Counted from the first letter of the stretch, positions 45,274 through 54,193 are shown. The stretch is DNA of 64,000 nucleotides from Methylotuvimicrobium sp. KM2 (GCF_038051925.1 NZ_CP150634.1:3666300-3730299); one strand, 5' to 3'. Made by a program: numbers and translations. The notes: a model not told the origin generated them from the sequence alone.

Positions 45274-45453
45274 AATCCTAAATTCGGCAGTTAAACCATG
45301 AAGCACATGAAGTTCATGAAGGATTTCAAGAAATTACCTAAATCTTCTCGCTAACCTTTTTGGTGAGCGAAAGCTTGATTCATACGCGTAATAAGTTATT
45401 GAATTAACTCCCTATTCTTCATGTTCTTCATGGTGAAATGCTTTTTCTAGGTT
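45274..45453 (-). repeat. Repeat R1, copy D, reversed
   Basis: A reversed R1 from AATCCTAAATTCGGC to GCTTTTTCTAGGTT. Together with the previous segment and R4 copy 2 it fills the gap 45094-45626, which contains no gene. Confidence 0.75.
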
Positions 45454-45465
45454 AATGGTTAGCGC

Positions 45466-45546
45466 CGTAGGGTGCACATCGCGCACCATTCCACGGCGTC
45501 GAACCGACGAGAGCTCCCGGCCCAGGTGCGCGATGCGCACCCTACA
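45466..45546. repeat. REP-like repeat R4, copy 2
   Basis: GTAGGGTGCACATCGCGCACC and its inverted partner GGTGCGCGATGCGCACCCTAC, as at 15970-16045. It lies at the 3' side of the permease gene, where it could protect the end of the message. Confidence 0.7.
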
Positions 45547-45626
45547 CCTGCCGCTTTATAGCCCATGAACACCAACAACCATGCAATCGTCATTTTCAAG
45601 GAGAGGGATTGAATACTTACAATTTA

Positions 45627-47399
45627 TTAATTCGACAACGGCCAAATTAACGGAATCAGTCCTATCGAGGTAATCGCAATGATGATATTCATCGGCACCC
45701 CGACTTTCAAAAAGTCTTTGAAATGATAGCCGCCAGGCCCGTACACCATCAAATTGGTCTGATAACCGATCGGCGTTGCAAAACTGGCCGATGCCGCCAC
45801 CATCGTGGCAAACACGAAAGGCTCCGGATTAAGCCCGAGACTTCCGGTAATCGCTAAAACGATCGGCAGCATCAGTAATGCCGCGGCGTTATTGGTAATC
45901 ACCTCGGTCATTATCGAAACAATAATATAAGTCAAACCTAACAACAACCAGGCGTTACCATCGGCAATAGACAAGACATGACGAGCAATGAAATCGGCGG
46001 CGCCGCTAATTTGTAACGCATTACCCAGAGCAAAACTCGCCGCGATCGTGACGATTACGGTTAAATCCAGGCTTCTTCGCGCTTCGTTGATGCTGCAACA
46101 ACCGGTCGCGACCATTGCTCCGGCACCGATCAAAGCGGCATTCAACATACTGGTTAAGCCGCTCGTTGCCAGAATAATAACGACTAGCAATAAGGCCCAG
46201 GATAAATTCGCCCGACTGTGATTAGGCCGCGTTTCCGCCAAATCATTGATCATTAAAAAATCGCGCTGCACGCGTTGACGCGTGACAAAAGCCGGCCTCG
46301 CTTCCAGTAACAGTACATCGCCGGCCTGCAACTCGATCGATCCTAGATTGCCTTGAATAGGCTCGCCGTTCCTCGCTACGGCCAACACGACGGCGCCGTA
46401 TCTATCTCTAAATTGGGAATCCCGAATCGTTGTGCCGATGCTATCGCAATGCGGCGAGACTACCGCTTCAACCAAACATCGCTCCGGCGCATCTTTTTCA
46501 ATGACCGGATGTTGATTATCGGAAGGCACCAAGCCATTGGTTCTTAAAATATCGAAAATAGCACTGGTTTCCCCGACGAATACCAAGCGGTCGCCGCCTT
46601 GCAATTTTTCTTCCGAAGATACGGCCGTTACGATACTGCCGTTGCGTTCGACTTCGGCTAAATAAATTTTGTGGAGGTTTCTTAATCCGGCCTCGGCAAT
46701 GGTCACCCCTTCTAAAGGCCCGTTAATCGCCACGGCCACTTCGAAAGTAAACTTTTTCCTATCCGCGAATTGTTCGGAAGCGCTTTGCCGCTGCGGCAAT
46801 AAAAGCGGCAATACGAATACGATAAACAAAATTCCGACAAGGGCAACCGGTAGCCCGATCATCGTGATATCGAACAACCCGAAACCGCTTTTGCCGGTCA
46901 ATACTTGGTATTGACCATTGATAACCAGATTGGTACTAGTCCCGATTAGCGTTAGCGTACCGCCTAATATGGCAGCGTAGCTCAATGGAATCATGAGCTT
47001 AGATGGACTGACTCCGATACGTTTGGACCAGCGGGTCACTGCGGGAATCATTGTTGCAACAACCGGAGTGTTGTTAAGAAAGGCACTGAGAGGAATGATA
47101 GGCAACACTAAGCGAAATAAGGCGCTACGAAGGCTTTTAGGATTACCTAACATGAGATTGACAATCAATTCGACACCGCCGGATGCTCTTATGCCGGCAG
47201 CAATGATAAACATGGAGGCAACGGTGATCAATCCTTCATTACTGAATCCTGACAACGCTTGTTTGGCATCGAGAACCCCGCAAACGCTCAGTACGGTCAG
47301 CGCGGCCATCAATACGATATCGGGGGTTAGGCGGGAAAAAACCAGGGTAATCAAGACCCCAAGCGTCAAAAAGATAGTAAGCCAACCTTGCCAGTCCAT
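45627..47399 (-). CDS. SLC13/DASS-family permease with two RCK_C (TrkA-C) domains
   Basis: A 590-residue membrane protein with about eleven helices in two halves. The SLC13 signatures are SAFLNNTPVVATMIPAV in the first half and ATPIGYQTNLMVYGPGGY in the second. Two TrkA-C domains (about residues 205-290 and 300-380, with GDRLVFVG and GDVLLLEA) lie between them. Such proteins are ion-coupled carriers of sulfate, dicarboxylates or other anions; the substrate cannot be told from sequence. Both halves look intact. Confidence 0.9.
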   Translation of the reverse strand: MDWQGWLTIFLTLGVLITLVFSRLTPDIVLMAALTVLSVCGVLDAKQALSGFSNEGLITVASMFIIAAGIRASGGVELIVNLMLGNPKSLRSALFRLVLPIIPLSAFLNNTPVVATMIPAVTRWSKRIGVSPSKLMIPLSYAAILGGTLTLIGTSTNLVINGQYQVLTGKSGFGLFDITMIGLPVALVGILFIVFVLPLLLPQRQSASEQFADRKKFTFEVAVAINGPLEGVTIAEAGLRNLHKIYLAEVERNGSIVTAVSSEEKLQGGDRLVFVGETSAIFDILRTNGLVPSDNQHPVIEKDAPERCLVEAVVSPHCDSIGTTIRDSQFRDRYGAVVLAVARNGEPIQGNLGSIELQAGDVLLLEARPAFVTRQRVQRDFLMINDLAETRPNHSRANLSWALLLVVIILATSGLTSMLNAALIGAGAMVATGCCSINEARRSLDLTVIVTIAASFALGNALQISGAADFIARHVLSIADGNAWLLLGLTYIIVSIMTEVITNNAAALLMLPIVLAITGSLGLNPEPFVFATMVAASASFATPIGYQTNLMVYGPGGYHFKDFLKVGVPMNIIIAITSIGLIPLIWPLSN

Positions 47400-47513
47400 T
47401 GTTTCCTCTAAAAATGATTGAAGGCGATTGATTCGCCTGGGACAGGAGACTTATTATAGAACAAATATCTAATGTTCAGCACTTCCCTGTGCTTGCGCTC
47501 GATGTTGCGCGAA

Positions 47514-47876
47514 TCAACCTTTACCGGGCAACATGCCTACGCTGCCGGGTTTAATACGTTTGCATTGCACAACGACATCTTCCAAATGACAGGTTACGCC
47601 GGTTTTGGATGTATCGGGACAAGCTTCGCAAACTGCTTTCCCGGTATCTTTGACTTTATCGACGTGCCAACCGTAGCCTTGAGTTTGACAAAACTTCTTA
47701 CTGAACCGCTTGATATTATAATCTCTCGAAGCGTTCGCGATTGCATCTTCTTCGGCCATGCATTTCGGTGAAGCCAATGTATTGGCCATCAGATCTCGAT
47801 AAATATATTCCGTGGCCATCGATCCTCCCGCGTAGAAGGATAATGTCATCAATAAGCCTATCAACTTTAGTTTCAT
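47514..47876 (-). CDS. Small secreted cysteine-containing protein, unknown function
   Basis: A 120-residue protein with a signal peptide (KLIGLLMTLSFYAGGSMA, cleavage after A near residue 21) and six cysteines in the mature part (KCMAEE, FCQTQ, VCEACP, TCHLED and QCKR). It is predicted periplasmic with disulfides. I do not recognise the family. It is the second gene of a - strand pair with the 57-residue membrane protein at 47963, with an 86-bp gap. Confidence 0.75.
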   Translation of the reverse strand: MKLKLIGLLMTLSFYAGGSMATEYIYRDLMANTLASPKCMAEEDAIANASRDYNIKRFSKKFCQTQGYGWHVDKVKDTGKAVCEACPDTSKTGVTCHLEDVVVQCKRIKPGSVGMLPGKG

Positions 47877-47962
47877 AACTTTATTCTCTGCTTTTTCTTA
47901 AGATAATGGGGCAAATAAACGTTTTATTCGTCTTGAATGGTTAATCAATCTTTCGTTGATGC

Positions 47963-48136
47963 TTAATTCAAGACACGAATATTCATCAACGCTTCTTCTT
48001 CCTTGAGTTGCTCTTTGATTGGCGCGAATTTTTCGTCCTCGTTCATTTTGACCAATAACAGAGTTATAACTAAAGCTGATGTCAGACAGCCGACATAAAG
48101 CCAAAATCTATCTTTTTTAGGTTCTTCAATCGTCAT
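47963..48136 (-). CDS. 57-residue single-pass membrane protein
   Basis: A short gene easily missed: ATG at 48136 preceded by AGAGGT about 8 bases away. The protein starts MTIEEPKKDRFW, has one membrane helix (LYVGCLTSALVITLLLV) and an acidic/lysine-rich tail (EQLKEEEALMN). A different frame over the same bases is open but lacks a ribosome site and protein-like composition. It probably forms an operon with the secreted protein just downstream. Function unknown. Confidence 0.65.
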   Translation of the reverse strand: MTIEEPKKDRFWLYVGCLTSALVITLLLVKMNEDEKFAPIKEQLKEEEALMNIRVLN

Positions 48137-48927
48137 GGTTCTTTACCTCTATTGTAATTATGTTAACCCAGGCTGATTTTTTAAAAGCCGGGCAAAATTA
48201 GCATGATTCTTAACCCATATAACTCAACACCTTAGACGCTACATTTGCTAAGTCTGGGGCAAGTTGTCGAACGATGCATCTCGCCGGAATCCATCTATTA
48301 TGCAGATGCCATAGACTTCAAAAAGCCTAAAAATCAAGCCATCATGTGTTCCATGAGTACTCGAATCTCTGATTCAACATCATTTTTTTACATGGGTTAA
48401 CTTAGACAGACCTTTGTCAAGCCATGCAAGGCGCTGAATCTTGTTATCATCGTCGACATACAATCGCTACTAAAACGGCAAGTCATTTTCAACCAGCTCA
48501 TTTAGTAGTGATTCGAAACTATAAGAACGATAGAGAAAAAAGTCAATTAATTATCGATTCGACACCAATTAACTTTCCAAACACCCCGCGAAAGTCGAAG
48601 CAGATATAGGATGAAACGCCAGTTATCGAGATTTATTATTTGGCATTGAATGCCGAAAATCTTTGCGACGAATGAGGTGAGAAAAAATTGTCGACATCCC
48701 CTTTAAAAAAGGGAATTAGGCAGGAATGAACAGAGGCTGCAAATTACGCGTCTTCGGCCAAGGATCACTCCGGGCTATCCTGCCCGGAGCCCTTCGGGTA
48801 AATGCAAATCCGTTCCATACGGATTTGTAGCGGAATTCAGTGCCGCGGATGACAAGATCGAGCACACCTTAAGCACCCGAACGTGCCGGCACAGAAAAAT
48901 TTGTCGAAAAATGATTTTGCCAAACCC
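48137..48927. other. Gene-free stretch with one hairpin
   Basis: I see no convincing gene. A 61-codon frame at 48424-48609 has no ribosome site or recognisable features. A perfect 9-bp stem CAAATCCGT / ACGGATTTG with a 5-nt loop lies at 48805-48827. A remnant CCCCTTTAAAAAAGGG (about 48699) resembles the arms of the element at 39376. Confidence 0.5.
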
Positions 48928-49488
48928 TCAAGGAACGGTATGTTCCTGACAGATTTTTTCGCTATCGGACTTTGTGAGCGGTTCTCCAGTCAAACCGCAA
49001 AAGAAGCCTTCGGATTTGGTCGTAAAATATTTGCATGTTCCGCAAAGCCCAAAAGAATGAGACTTGTGCGCTTTTTGCAATGCGGTCAAAGCCTCGATGA
49101 AAGGCGCATCACCGACCTCCGGACAATTCTTTTCAAGGAATTCCGCAGCCTTATTAAATAAGTCCTTCGGATAAGCTTGACGCAACACCTCCCATCCCTC
49201 CGCAACCAATTGCAAATGAACCATGCGCTTGTCGGCAAGATCGGGGACTTTCCGAATAAATCCTTTTCTTTCCAATAACAGTAAAGTCTGTGAAACGGTT
49301 CCTTTGGTCATGCCCAAATAATGGGTCAATGCCGCAGGCGTATCACTATATTTATTGCATCGAGACAAATAATCCAAAACTTGAAAATGAACGATCTGAA
49401 TACCCAGTTCTGTGCATCTTTTGCGTTCTTCGGACCTGATCAAGGCCGCCATGCGCTCAATGACTTTGTAAATATCGGTTGTTTCCAT
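48928..49488 (-). CDS. MarR-family regulator with C-terminal four-cysteine domain
   Basis: A 186-residue protein. Residues 1-140 form a MarR winged HTH (FQVLDYLSRCNKYSDTPAALTHYLGMTKGTVSQTLLLLERKGFIRKVPDLADKR in pattern). A tail of about 40 residues adds four cysteines (FGLCGTCKYF, FFCGLTGE, KICQEH) spaced C-x2-C-x11-C-x16-C, which could bind zinc or an iron-sulfur cluster, making the protein a metal or redox sensor. It is divergent from the DUF2024 gene; a perfect 19-bp palindrome between them is the likely operator. Confidence 0.88.
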   Translation of the reverse strand: METTDIYKVIERMAALIRSEERKRCTELGIQIVHFQVLDYLSRCNKYSDTPAALTHYLGMTKGTVSQTLLLLERKGFIRKVPDLADKRMVHLQLVAEGWEVLRQAYPKDLFNKAAEFLEKNCPEVGDAPFIEALTALQKAHKSHSFGLCGTCKYFTTKSEGFFCGLTGEPLTKSDSEKICQEHTVP

Positions 49489-49517
49489 GGCAATCGGCTA
49501 ATTAAGTATTAACTCTG

Positions 49518-49547
49518 TTGACAACTGCAAAGATATTATCATACATT
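49518..49547 (+). promoter_or_regulatory. Candidate promoter for the DUF2024 gene
   Basis: TTGACA at 49518-49523 is a perfect -35 sequence. TACATT at 49542-49547, 18 bp further on, is a moderate -10. The palindrome begins 6 bp downstream, so a bound MarR protein would block the start of transcription. Confidence 0.5.
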
Positions 49548-49552
49548 AACAC

Positions 49553-49571
49553 TTGTTTCGATTCGAAACAA
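49553..49571. promoter_or_regulatory. Perfect palindrome, probable MarR operator
   Basis: TTGTTTCGA and its exact complement TCGAAACAA are separated by one T. The position between the divergent marR-like and DUF2024 genes, and the size, fit a MarR dimer site that would control both genes. Confidence 0.72.
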
Positions 49572-49644
49572 ATAATGACTTTCTGTCATGCTTTTTTCAC
49601 ATCCAGGATGTGACATTGCTATCCCTCGTATGAGAACTTTAATA

Positions 49645-49670
49645 CCGGCGGATTTTCCGCCGGTTTTTTT
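49645..49670 (+). terminator. Rho-independent terminator in the leader of the DUF2024 gene
   Basis: Stem CCGGCGGA / TCCGCCGG with a TTT loop followed by seven T, a textbook terminator. It lies between the candidate promoter and the start codon at 49687, with the ribosome site AGAGGA immediately after the T run. This suggests attenuation, unless it is the terminator of a short leader transcript. Confidence 0.8.
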
Positions 49671-49686
49671 AGAGGACTTAATCATT

Positions 49687-49950
49687 ATGCCCATATCCCA
49701 TGTATACGATACCTATGCTAAAACCGCCAAAGGAAAAATAATGCACTTTGACGTGGTTCTTGATGAAAAAGATCAGGATAAAGCCATGACTTACGCTAAA
49801 GAATGGCTTACCGATATCGGCGAACCCGATGCCATTGTCAACCAAACGAATTGCATGTTTTGCCATAGCACCGAGGCGCCGCCGGAATTAAGGAAACAAA
49901 TCGACAAGCAAGGCTACGCTATTTACAAATTGGAAGGATGCCCGGTTTAA
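49687..49950 (+). CDS. DUF2024-family protein
   Basis: An 87-residue protein (MPISHVYDTYAKTAKGKIMHFDVVLDE, YAKEWLTDIGEPD, TNCMFCHSTEAPPEL) of the DUF2024 family, of unknown function. I choose ATG 49687 with AGAGGA about 10 bases upstream. An in-frame ATG at 49588 would place the terminator inside the gene. The CMFCHS motif could bind metal, which would suit control by the cysteine-tailed MarR protein on the other side. Confidence 0.85.
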   Translation: MPISHVYDTYAKTAKGKIMHFDVVLDEKDQDKAMTYAKEWLTDIGEPDAIVNQTNCMFCHSTEAPPELRKQIDKQGYAIYKLEGCPV

Positions 49951-50026
49951 AGCGAAATCCAGGTGTCGAACATTTAGCTCAGGAATATAAGGACTGGCTG
50001 CAAATTATAACATTAACCGATCATTG

Positions 50027-50385
50027 TATGCCTTTCGCACTTCAAATTTCGGCAGTGCCGGAGAGGCCTCGAGGCGCTCGGTAAAGGCTTTGCCAGCATG
50101 GAGCCGGCATAGGGCCTACATGGACGTATTCACCCAACACCTAAACTCATAGCCCATTGGCTAGGATTAATTGTCTTGGATAATTCATCCAGCATCTAAA
50201 TAAGCCATGATTTTAAATCATTGCCAAAGACCTATGGAATTCATCCAGCACCTAAATTAGTCATGATATTAAACATAGCCAATCGGCTATGGAATTTAGG
50301 TGCTGGGTGAATGCAGGTTTTGCATGGAGCAAAAATCTGCCCTGCTGCCGACATCCTCGCCACCCACACTCCGCACCTTCATATA
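50027..50385. repeat. R2-type element containing several R3 hairpins
   Basis: Starts TATGCCTTTCGCAC and shows the R2 body (AATTTCGGCAGTGCC, GGACGTATTCACC). R3 sequences fill 50137-50310: two imperfect copies and one full palindrome (CCAGCACCTAAATT ... AATTTAGGTGCTGG). The gap 49951-50575 holds only this and the heptamer repeat. Confidence 0.65.
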
Positions 50386-50490
50386 GTTAGCTATTTTTTG
50401 AGTTTAAGCAGCGAGCCCGTTACAGGATTCGGCCATGTGGAGTTGACGGGGTATTGACGAGGGCAAGCAGTGAGCGGACAGGAGATTATC

Positions 50491-50553
50491 TTTCATCTTT
50501 CATCTTTCATCTTTCACCTTTCACCTTTCACCTTTCATCTTTCATCTTTCATC
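50491..50553. repeat. Nine tandem heptamers TTTCAYC
   Basis: Three TTTCATC, three TTTCACC, then three TTTCATC, followed by TTTTCCC and TTTCCCC. It is pyrimidine-only apart from the A and lies 22 bp beyond the DUF192 gene stop. Confidence 0.9.
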
Positions 50554-50575
50554 TTTTCCCTTTCCCCCTGCTCCC

Positions 50576-51040
50576 CTATTCCTCCAACTCAATCAAAACC
50601 CGATCGCCTTGCGCTATTTCCAGCCGTGCGACGGTTCCCGCATTCACCTCCAGCATATATAACGCCTTAGCACGCGAATCGTAGACCCCGCAAACCGGCG
50701 TGATACAAGGTTGAACATTCTGCAAAATCGATACGATCTTACCTTTCGCTGAAATAAACAAAATATCCAACGGCATTTTGGTGTTTTTCATCCAAACCCC
50801 GAGCACATCTTCTTTAGGATGAATAAACAGCATGCCGGTATTGTCGGCAAGCGCTTTGCGAAACATCAAGCCTCTGGACCGGGCGGTTTCGGTCATCGCC
50901 ACTTCGAGCTCGATCGCATGTCGCAACTTTTCGAAAACCAAGCGGCCACGGCCCAATCGTTCGGCCGGATAAAGTTCTTGAGCTTCGGCACCGATCAGCC
51001 AAAATAAACAAACCGCCAAACCAAGAAATATTTTTTTCAT
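50576..51040 (-). CDS. DUF192-family exported protein
   Basis: 154 residues from ATG 51040, which overlaps the upstream stop (ATGA). A signal peptide (MKKIFLGLAVCLFWLIGAEAQ) is followed by the DUF192 domain: RGLMFRKALADNTGMLFIHPKEDVLGVWMKNTKMPLDILFIS, VQPC, YMLEVNAGTV. Members are small beta-proteins of unclear function, exported or lipoprotein-like. Last gene of the ggt / pptase / DUF192 unit. Confidence 0.87.
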   Translation of the reverse strand: MKKIFLGLAVCLFWLIGAEAQELYPAERLGRGRLVFEKLRHAIELEVAMTETARSRGLMFRKALADNTGMLFIHPKEDVLGVWMKNTKMPLDILFISAKGKIVSILQNVQPCITPVCGVYDSRAKALYMLEVNAGTVARLEIAQGDRVLIELEE

Positions 51041-51735
51041 ACGATTTCTCGCCATTGAATTTTCTCGACAGCACGATCGATAACGACCGCACAAAAAATG
51101 TCACGTTTCCAATCGTTGCAGGCAATCCGCCAGTCCGATGCCGGCGCGAATTCTTCGGGGACGCGTAACATCCGGCTGGGGTCGTTCGGGTCGACCACGC
51201 AACGATTCAAACCCAAGGCGATGCCACGGCCGGTCGCTTTCACGAAGGCTTCCTTGCGCGTCCAAAAACGGTAAAACGCTGAAATCCGCTTCTCCTCCGA
51301 CAAAGCTTCCCAGTATGATATTTCTTCAGCCGCGAAACATTTCATAACGATACCTGCCATATTCGACCGACTTCTTGCCGCCTCGAGATCGATACCCAAA
51401 CGGCACTGCCGAGCCACGGCCAACGCAAAATAATCGCCCGAATGCGACAGATTGAATGTCCAGTCCGGATAATCGGGTAAATAGGGCTTGCCGTTCGCCC
51501 CGGCCTCAAAAACGAGGGCTTCGGGTTTACATTTCAAGAGTTCGGACAACGACAGACGTTTTTTCGCATGAATCTCGACATAGCGGTTTTGCATTTCGGT
51601 CGTGCGCCGCTGCATCGCATTCGACCGTTCGCTGTCGCTCAGCATGTCATAATAGTTTCGATTCAATACATTTATACTGTATAACTTACCGTATTCTATA
51701 TCGATGCAGCCGGGTTTTAGAGTCGCTTCAGTCAT
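51037..51735 (-). CDS. 4'-phosphopantetheinyl transferase (Sfp/HetI type)
   Basis: A 232-residue protein with KPYLPDYPDWTFNLSHSGDYFALAVA, GIDLEAAR (Mg-binding Asp/Glu) and FYRFWTRKEAFVKATGRG. These are the three Sfp-type motifs, complete. It transfers phosphopantetheine from CoA to acyl or peptidyl carrier proteins. No polyketide or peptide synthase is in the window, so its carrier target is elsewhere. Overlaps ggt by 8 bp upstream and the DUF192 gene by 4 bp downstream. Confidence 0.92.
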   Translation of the reverse strand: MTEATLKPGCIDIEYGKLYSINVLNRNYYDMLSDSERSNAMQRRTTEMQNRYVEIHAKKRLSLSELLKCKPEALVFEAGANGKPYLPDYPDWTFNLSHSGDYFALAVARQCRLGIDLEAARSRSNMAGIVMKCFAAEEISYWEALSEEKRISAFYRFWTRKEAFVKATGRGIALGLNRCVVDPNDPSRMLRVPEEFAPASDWRIACNDWKRDIFCAVVIDRAVEKIQWREIV

Positions 51736-53413
51736 TGCGAATCACCGCCAAACCTTCGCCTCGAGGGTCGCTCGCGGCACTGAAGCGGCCTTCCTGCTTA
51801 TGCCATTGCAGCGCTTGCATATCGCCGTACCGGTAGGATGTTTCGCGAAACCGGTGGCCCATTTTTTCAAGGCCTAGCAATTCTTCAGAAGACAAGCCGC
51901 CGGGTTCGTATTGCACGGCATCGGGAATATATTGATGATGATAACGCGGCACGCTCACCCAGGAATCCGGACCGTTGCCGTCGGCAAAGTCCAATATCCC
52001 CAACAAGACCATTGAAATAATGCGGCTGCCGCCCGGCGTTCCCAATACTGCGATGCGTTCGTCGTCTTCGAGAAAAGTCGGCGACATGCTCGACAACATT
52101 CGTTTACCGGGCGCTATTGCATTCGGCAATCCGCCGATCAAGCCGTATACGTTCACCGCGCCCGGCCGGCTATCGAAGTCATCCATTTCGTCGTTCAAAA
52201 TCACACCGGTACCTTCGGCAACGAATCCGGAGCCGAACGGATAATTGACGCTCAAGGTAGCGGCAACCCGGTTGCCTTCGCCGTCCATCACCGAAAAATG
52301 CGTCGTGTTGTCGCCGCCGGCATGCTCCGGAATATCTCCCGAAAGCATCACGCTCGGCAACGGTCTATCCTTGCGAATCGAACTTCTAAGACCGGCCGCA
52401 TAATCGGGATTAATCAAACGCGAGACCGGAACATCGATAAAATCGGGATCGCCTAAGTACAAAGCCCGGTCGTGATAGACCCGGCGCAAAGCTTCGATCA
52501 CCAAATGTTTGCGGGTGACTGCATCGATTGCGGTCAAATCGTATTCGGTCAGTATATTCAAGGCTTGAACCAAGCCGATGCCGCCGGCTGACGGCAGTGC
52601 GGCGCCGGTTATTCGAATACCGCGATAAGTCCCTTTGACAGGTTTTCTTTCGACTACCCGGTAATTGTCGAGGTCTTCTTGACTCCAAATACCGCCGGCT
52701 GCTTTGACCGATTTCAACAGTTTTTCCGCCGTTTCGCCGGCGTAAAACCCGGCTGCTCCGAATTCGGCGAGCCGCTGTAAAGTCTTCGCTAAATCGGGTT
52801 GACGCAAAGTCCAACCGGGGTCGGGTATCCGGCCGTTATCGAGAAATATCGCGGCCGCCGCCGGTGATGCCTTAATTTGCGGTAAGCGAAATGACAATAA
52901 GCGGCGATAGCGCGGTCCGACGATAAAACCATCGCGCGCATAACGAATCGCCGGTTGCAACGAAGCGGACAAGGATAATTTACCGTAATGCTCAGCCAAG
53001 TGAACCAAAGCCGCAGGGACGCCTGGAATTCCGGCCGATAGGGGCCCGTCGATCGACAGTTTCGGTATGACCTTGCCTTCGGCATCGAGATACATGTCTT
53101 GGTGTGCGGCCGACGGCGCCGTTTCTCGTCCGTCCAACATCGTTTCGAAACCGTCGGAAGCTCGGCGCAACAACCAAAAACCGCCGCCGCCCAATCCGGA
53201 ACCGGCCGGCTCGACTACAGCCAATACCGCGCTGATCGCAACCGCGGCATCGAAGGCATTGCCGCCTTGATCGATCATTTCCAGCGCGGCATGGCTCGCC
53301 AACGGATGCGCGCTGGCGACTGCGACTTTGTTTTCCGTTGCATGGCCGGTCATGGCCGACAACGTTAGGAATACGGCCAGAACGGCAACGACCGGTGTTT
53401 TTGCTGATTTCAA
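51728..53413 (-). CDS. ggt: Gamma-glutamyltransferase
   Basis: A 561-residue exported enzyme. A signal peptide spans about residues 1-25. The family motifs HPLASHAALEMIDQGGNAFDAAVA and EPAGSGLGGGGFWLL are followed by the autocleavage site in GGDNTTHFSVMD, whose first Thr (of TTHFSV) becomes the nucleophile of the small subunit, then NYPFGSGF and TPGGSRII. It hydrolyses or transfers the gamma-glutamyl group of glutathione in the periplasm. First gene of a three-gene unit. Confidence 0.93.
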   Translation of the reverse strand: MKSAKTPVVAVLAVFLTLSAMTGHATENKVAVASAHPLASHAALEMIDQGGNAFDAAVAISAVLAVVEPAGSGLGGGGFWLLRRASDGFETMLDGRETAPSAAHQDMYLDAEGKVIPKLSIDGPLSAGIPGVPAALVHLAEHYGKLSLSASLQPAIRYARDGFIVGPRYRRLLSFRLPQIKASPAAAAIFLDNGRIPDPGWTLRQPDLAKTLQRLAEFGAAGFYAGETAEKLLKSVKAAGGIWSQEDLDNYRVVERKPVKGTYRGIRITGAALPSAGGIGLVQALNILTEYDLTAIDAVTRKHLVIEALRRVYHDRALYLGDPDFIDVPVSRLINPDYAAGLRSSIRKDRPLPSVMLSGDIPEHAGGDNTTHFSVMDGEGNRVAATLSVNYPFGSGFVAEGTGVILNDEMDDFDSRPGAVNVYGLIGGLPNAIAPGKRMLSSMSPTFLEDDERIAVLGTPGGSRIISMVLLGILDFADGNGPDSWVSVPRYHHQYIPDAVQYEPGGLSSEELLGLEKMGHRFRETSYRYGDMQALQWHKQEGRFSAASDPRGEGLAVIRND

Positions 53414-53517
53414 AATTGTCTCCTTGGGATTTCATTGGTCTTGCGCAGAGGCGCAGGGTTTTTCATGACGCAGGAGCATCACTACTCCCTTTATACTCAA
53501 AAAATGGTTAACTTTAT

Positions 53518-53633
53518 GAAGGTATGGGGTGTGGCTAGCGAGGATGTCGGCAGCAGGGATTGCTGCCGTCAAGCCCCCATGGATGGGTTCACGGCGGTCC
53601 TCGATAGACACATCCCATACCTTTTTTTCTTAG
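53518..53633. repeat. Inverted-repeat element, AAGGTATGGGGTGTGGCTA ends
   Basis: Ends are inverted copies (AAGGTATGGG-G/A-TGTG). The core GATGTCGGCAGCAGGG and TTCACGGCGGTCC resembles the element at 13782. The gap 53414-54193 contains this, R5 copy 2 and an R2 copy, and no gene. Confidence 0.6.
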
Positions 53634-53729
53634 ACGGTTTTTTCGATAAAAAGGGAGTAAAAGCATGCATTTTAGCCTATCCGGCTTCGATATCGCTTAT
53701 TGTTAATCAACGTTTGCGGCTTCGATAGT

Positions 53730-53803
53730 CGCGACGAAGGCGTCGCTCCCACAGTGCTTGGAACCCTCTGTGGGAGCGATTCTTGAAAAGCGATTTCGAA
53801 GCC
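53730..53803. repeat. REP-like repeat R5, copy 2
   Basis: GCGACGAAGGCGTCGCTCC and TGTGGGAGCGATTC arms, an inverted match to 37508-37582. Confidence 0.65.
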
Positions 53804-53896
53804 GCGAACTCTCGAATACCTATAAACTAAGAGGCCGTGCAAGACGTTCCACCCCCGGCCGCTGCGATTTACACGAAAGCCCATTAAAATATAATC

Positions 53897-54020
53897 ATAG
53901 TAGATAAAATTGGGCACCGGGGCGACCATCGAAGGACGCCCTAGATACGTCCATATAGGCGCTATGCCGATCACCACGGTGTCTCCTTAAGCATCGCCGA
54001 AATTTGAAGTGCGAAAGGTA
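53897..54020. repeat. R2 element, reversed
   Basis: Contains ATTGGGCACCGGGGCG, ACGTCCATATAGGC and ends AATTTGAAGTGCGAAAGGTA followed by TA. The left end is diverged, so the start coordinate is approximate. Confidence 0.6.
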
Positions 54021-54193
54021 TATCACGGCCATGGAAACCAAAAAACTCAGCACCTCCGCGCCTCTGCGCGAGTAACTATCAAGCTTTTGCAAACGTCGAT
54101 CGATTGCATTAAGCTTTTGTTCCTTACCGCAGAGTAAACCACTTCAGCATTAACCCTGCTGCATCGTACGAATTGGAACAAAAACACTTGAGC

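Noticed and set aside
45094..45275. 94-codon frame running out of the methyltransferase end into repeats
   Set aside because: It is read from CACCATGAAG-type repeat arms and a mobile-element remnant shared with 25851-26170.
47898..48104. 68-codon - strand frame beside the secreted protein gene
   Set aside because: It overlaps the better 57-codon frame, which has a ribosome site and a membrane helix. The 68-codon product has no protein-like features.
48424..48609. 61-codon gene in the 48137-48927 gap
   Set aside because: No ribosome site, no domain or membrane feature and no partner gene.
49588..49686. Earlier start of the DUF2024 gene
   Set aside because: It would place a strong terminator in the coding sequence and add residues foreign to the family. 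ATG 49687 has AGAGGA at the right distance.
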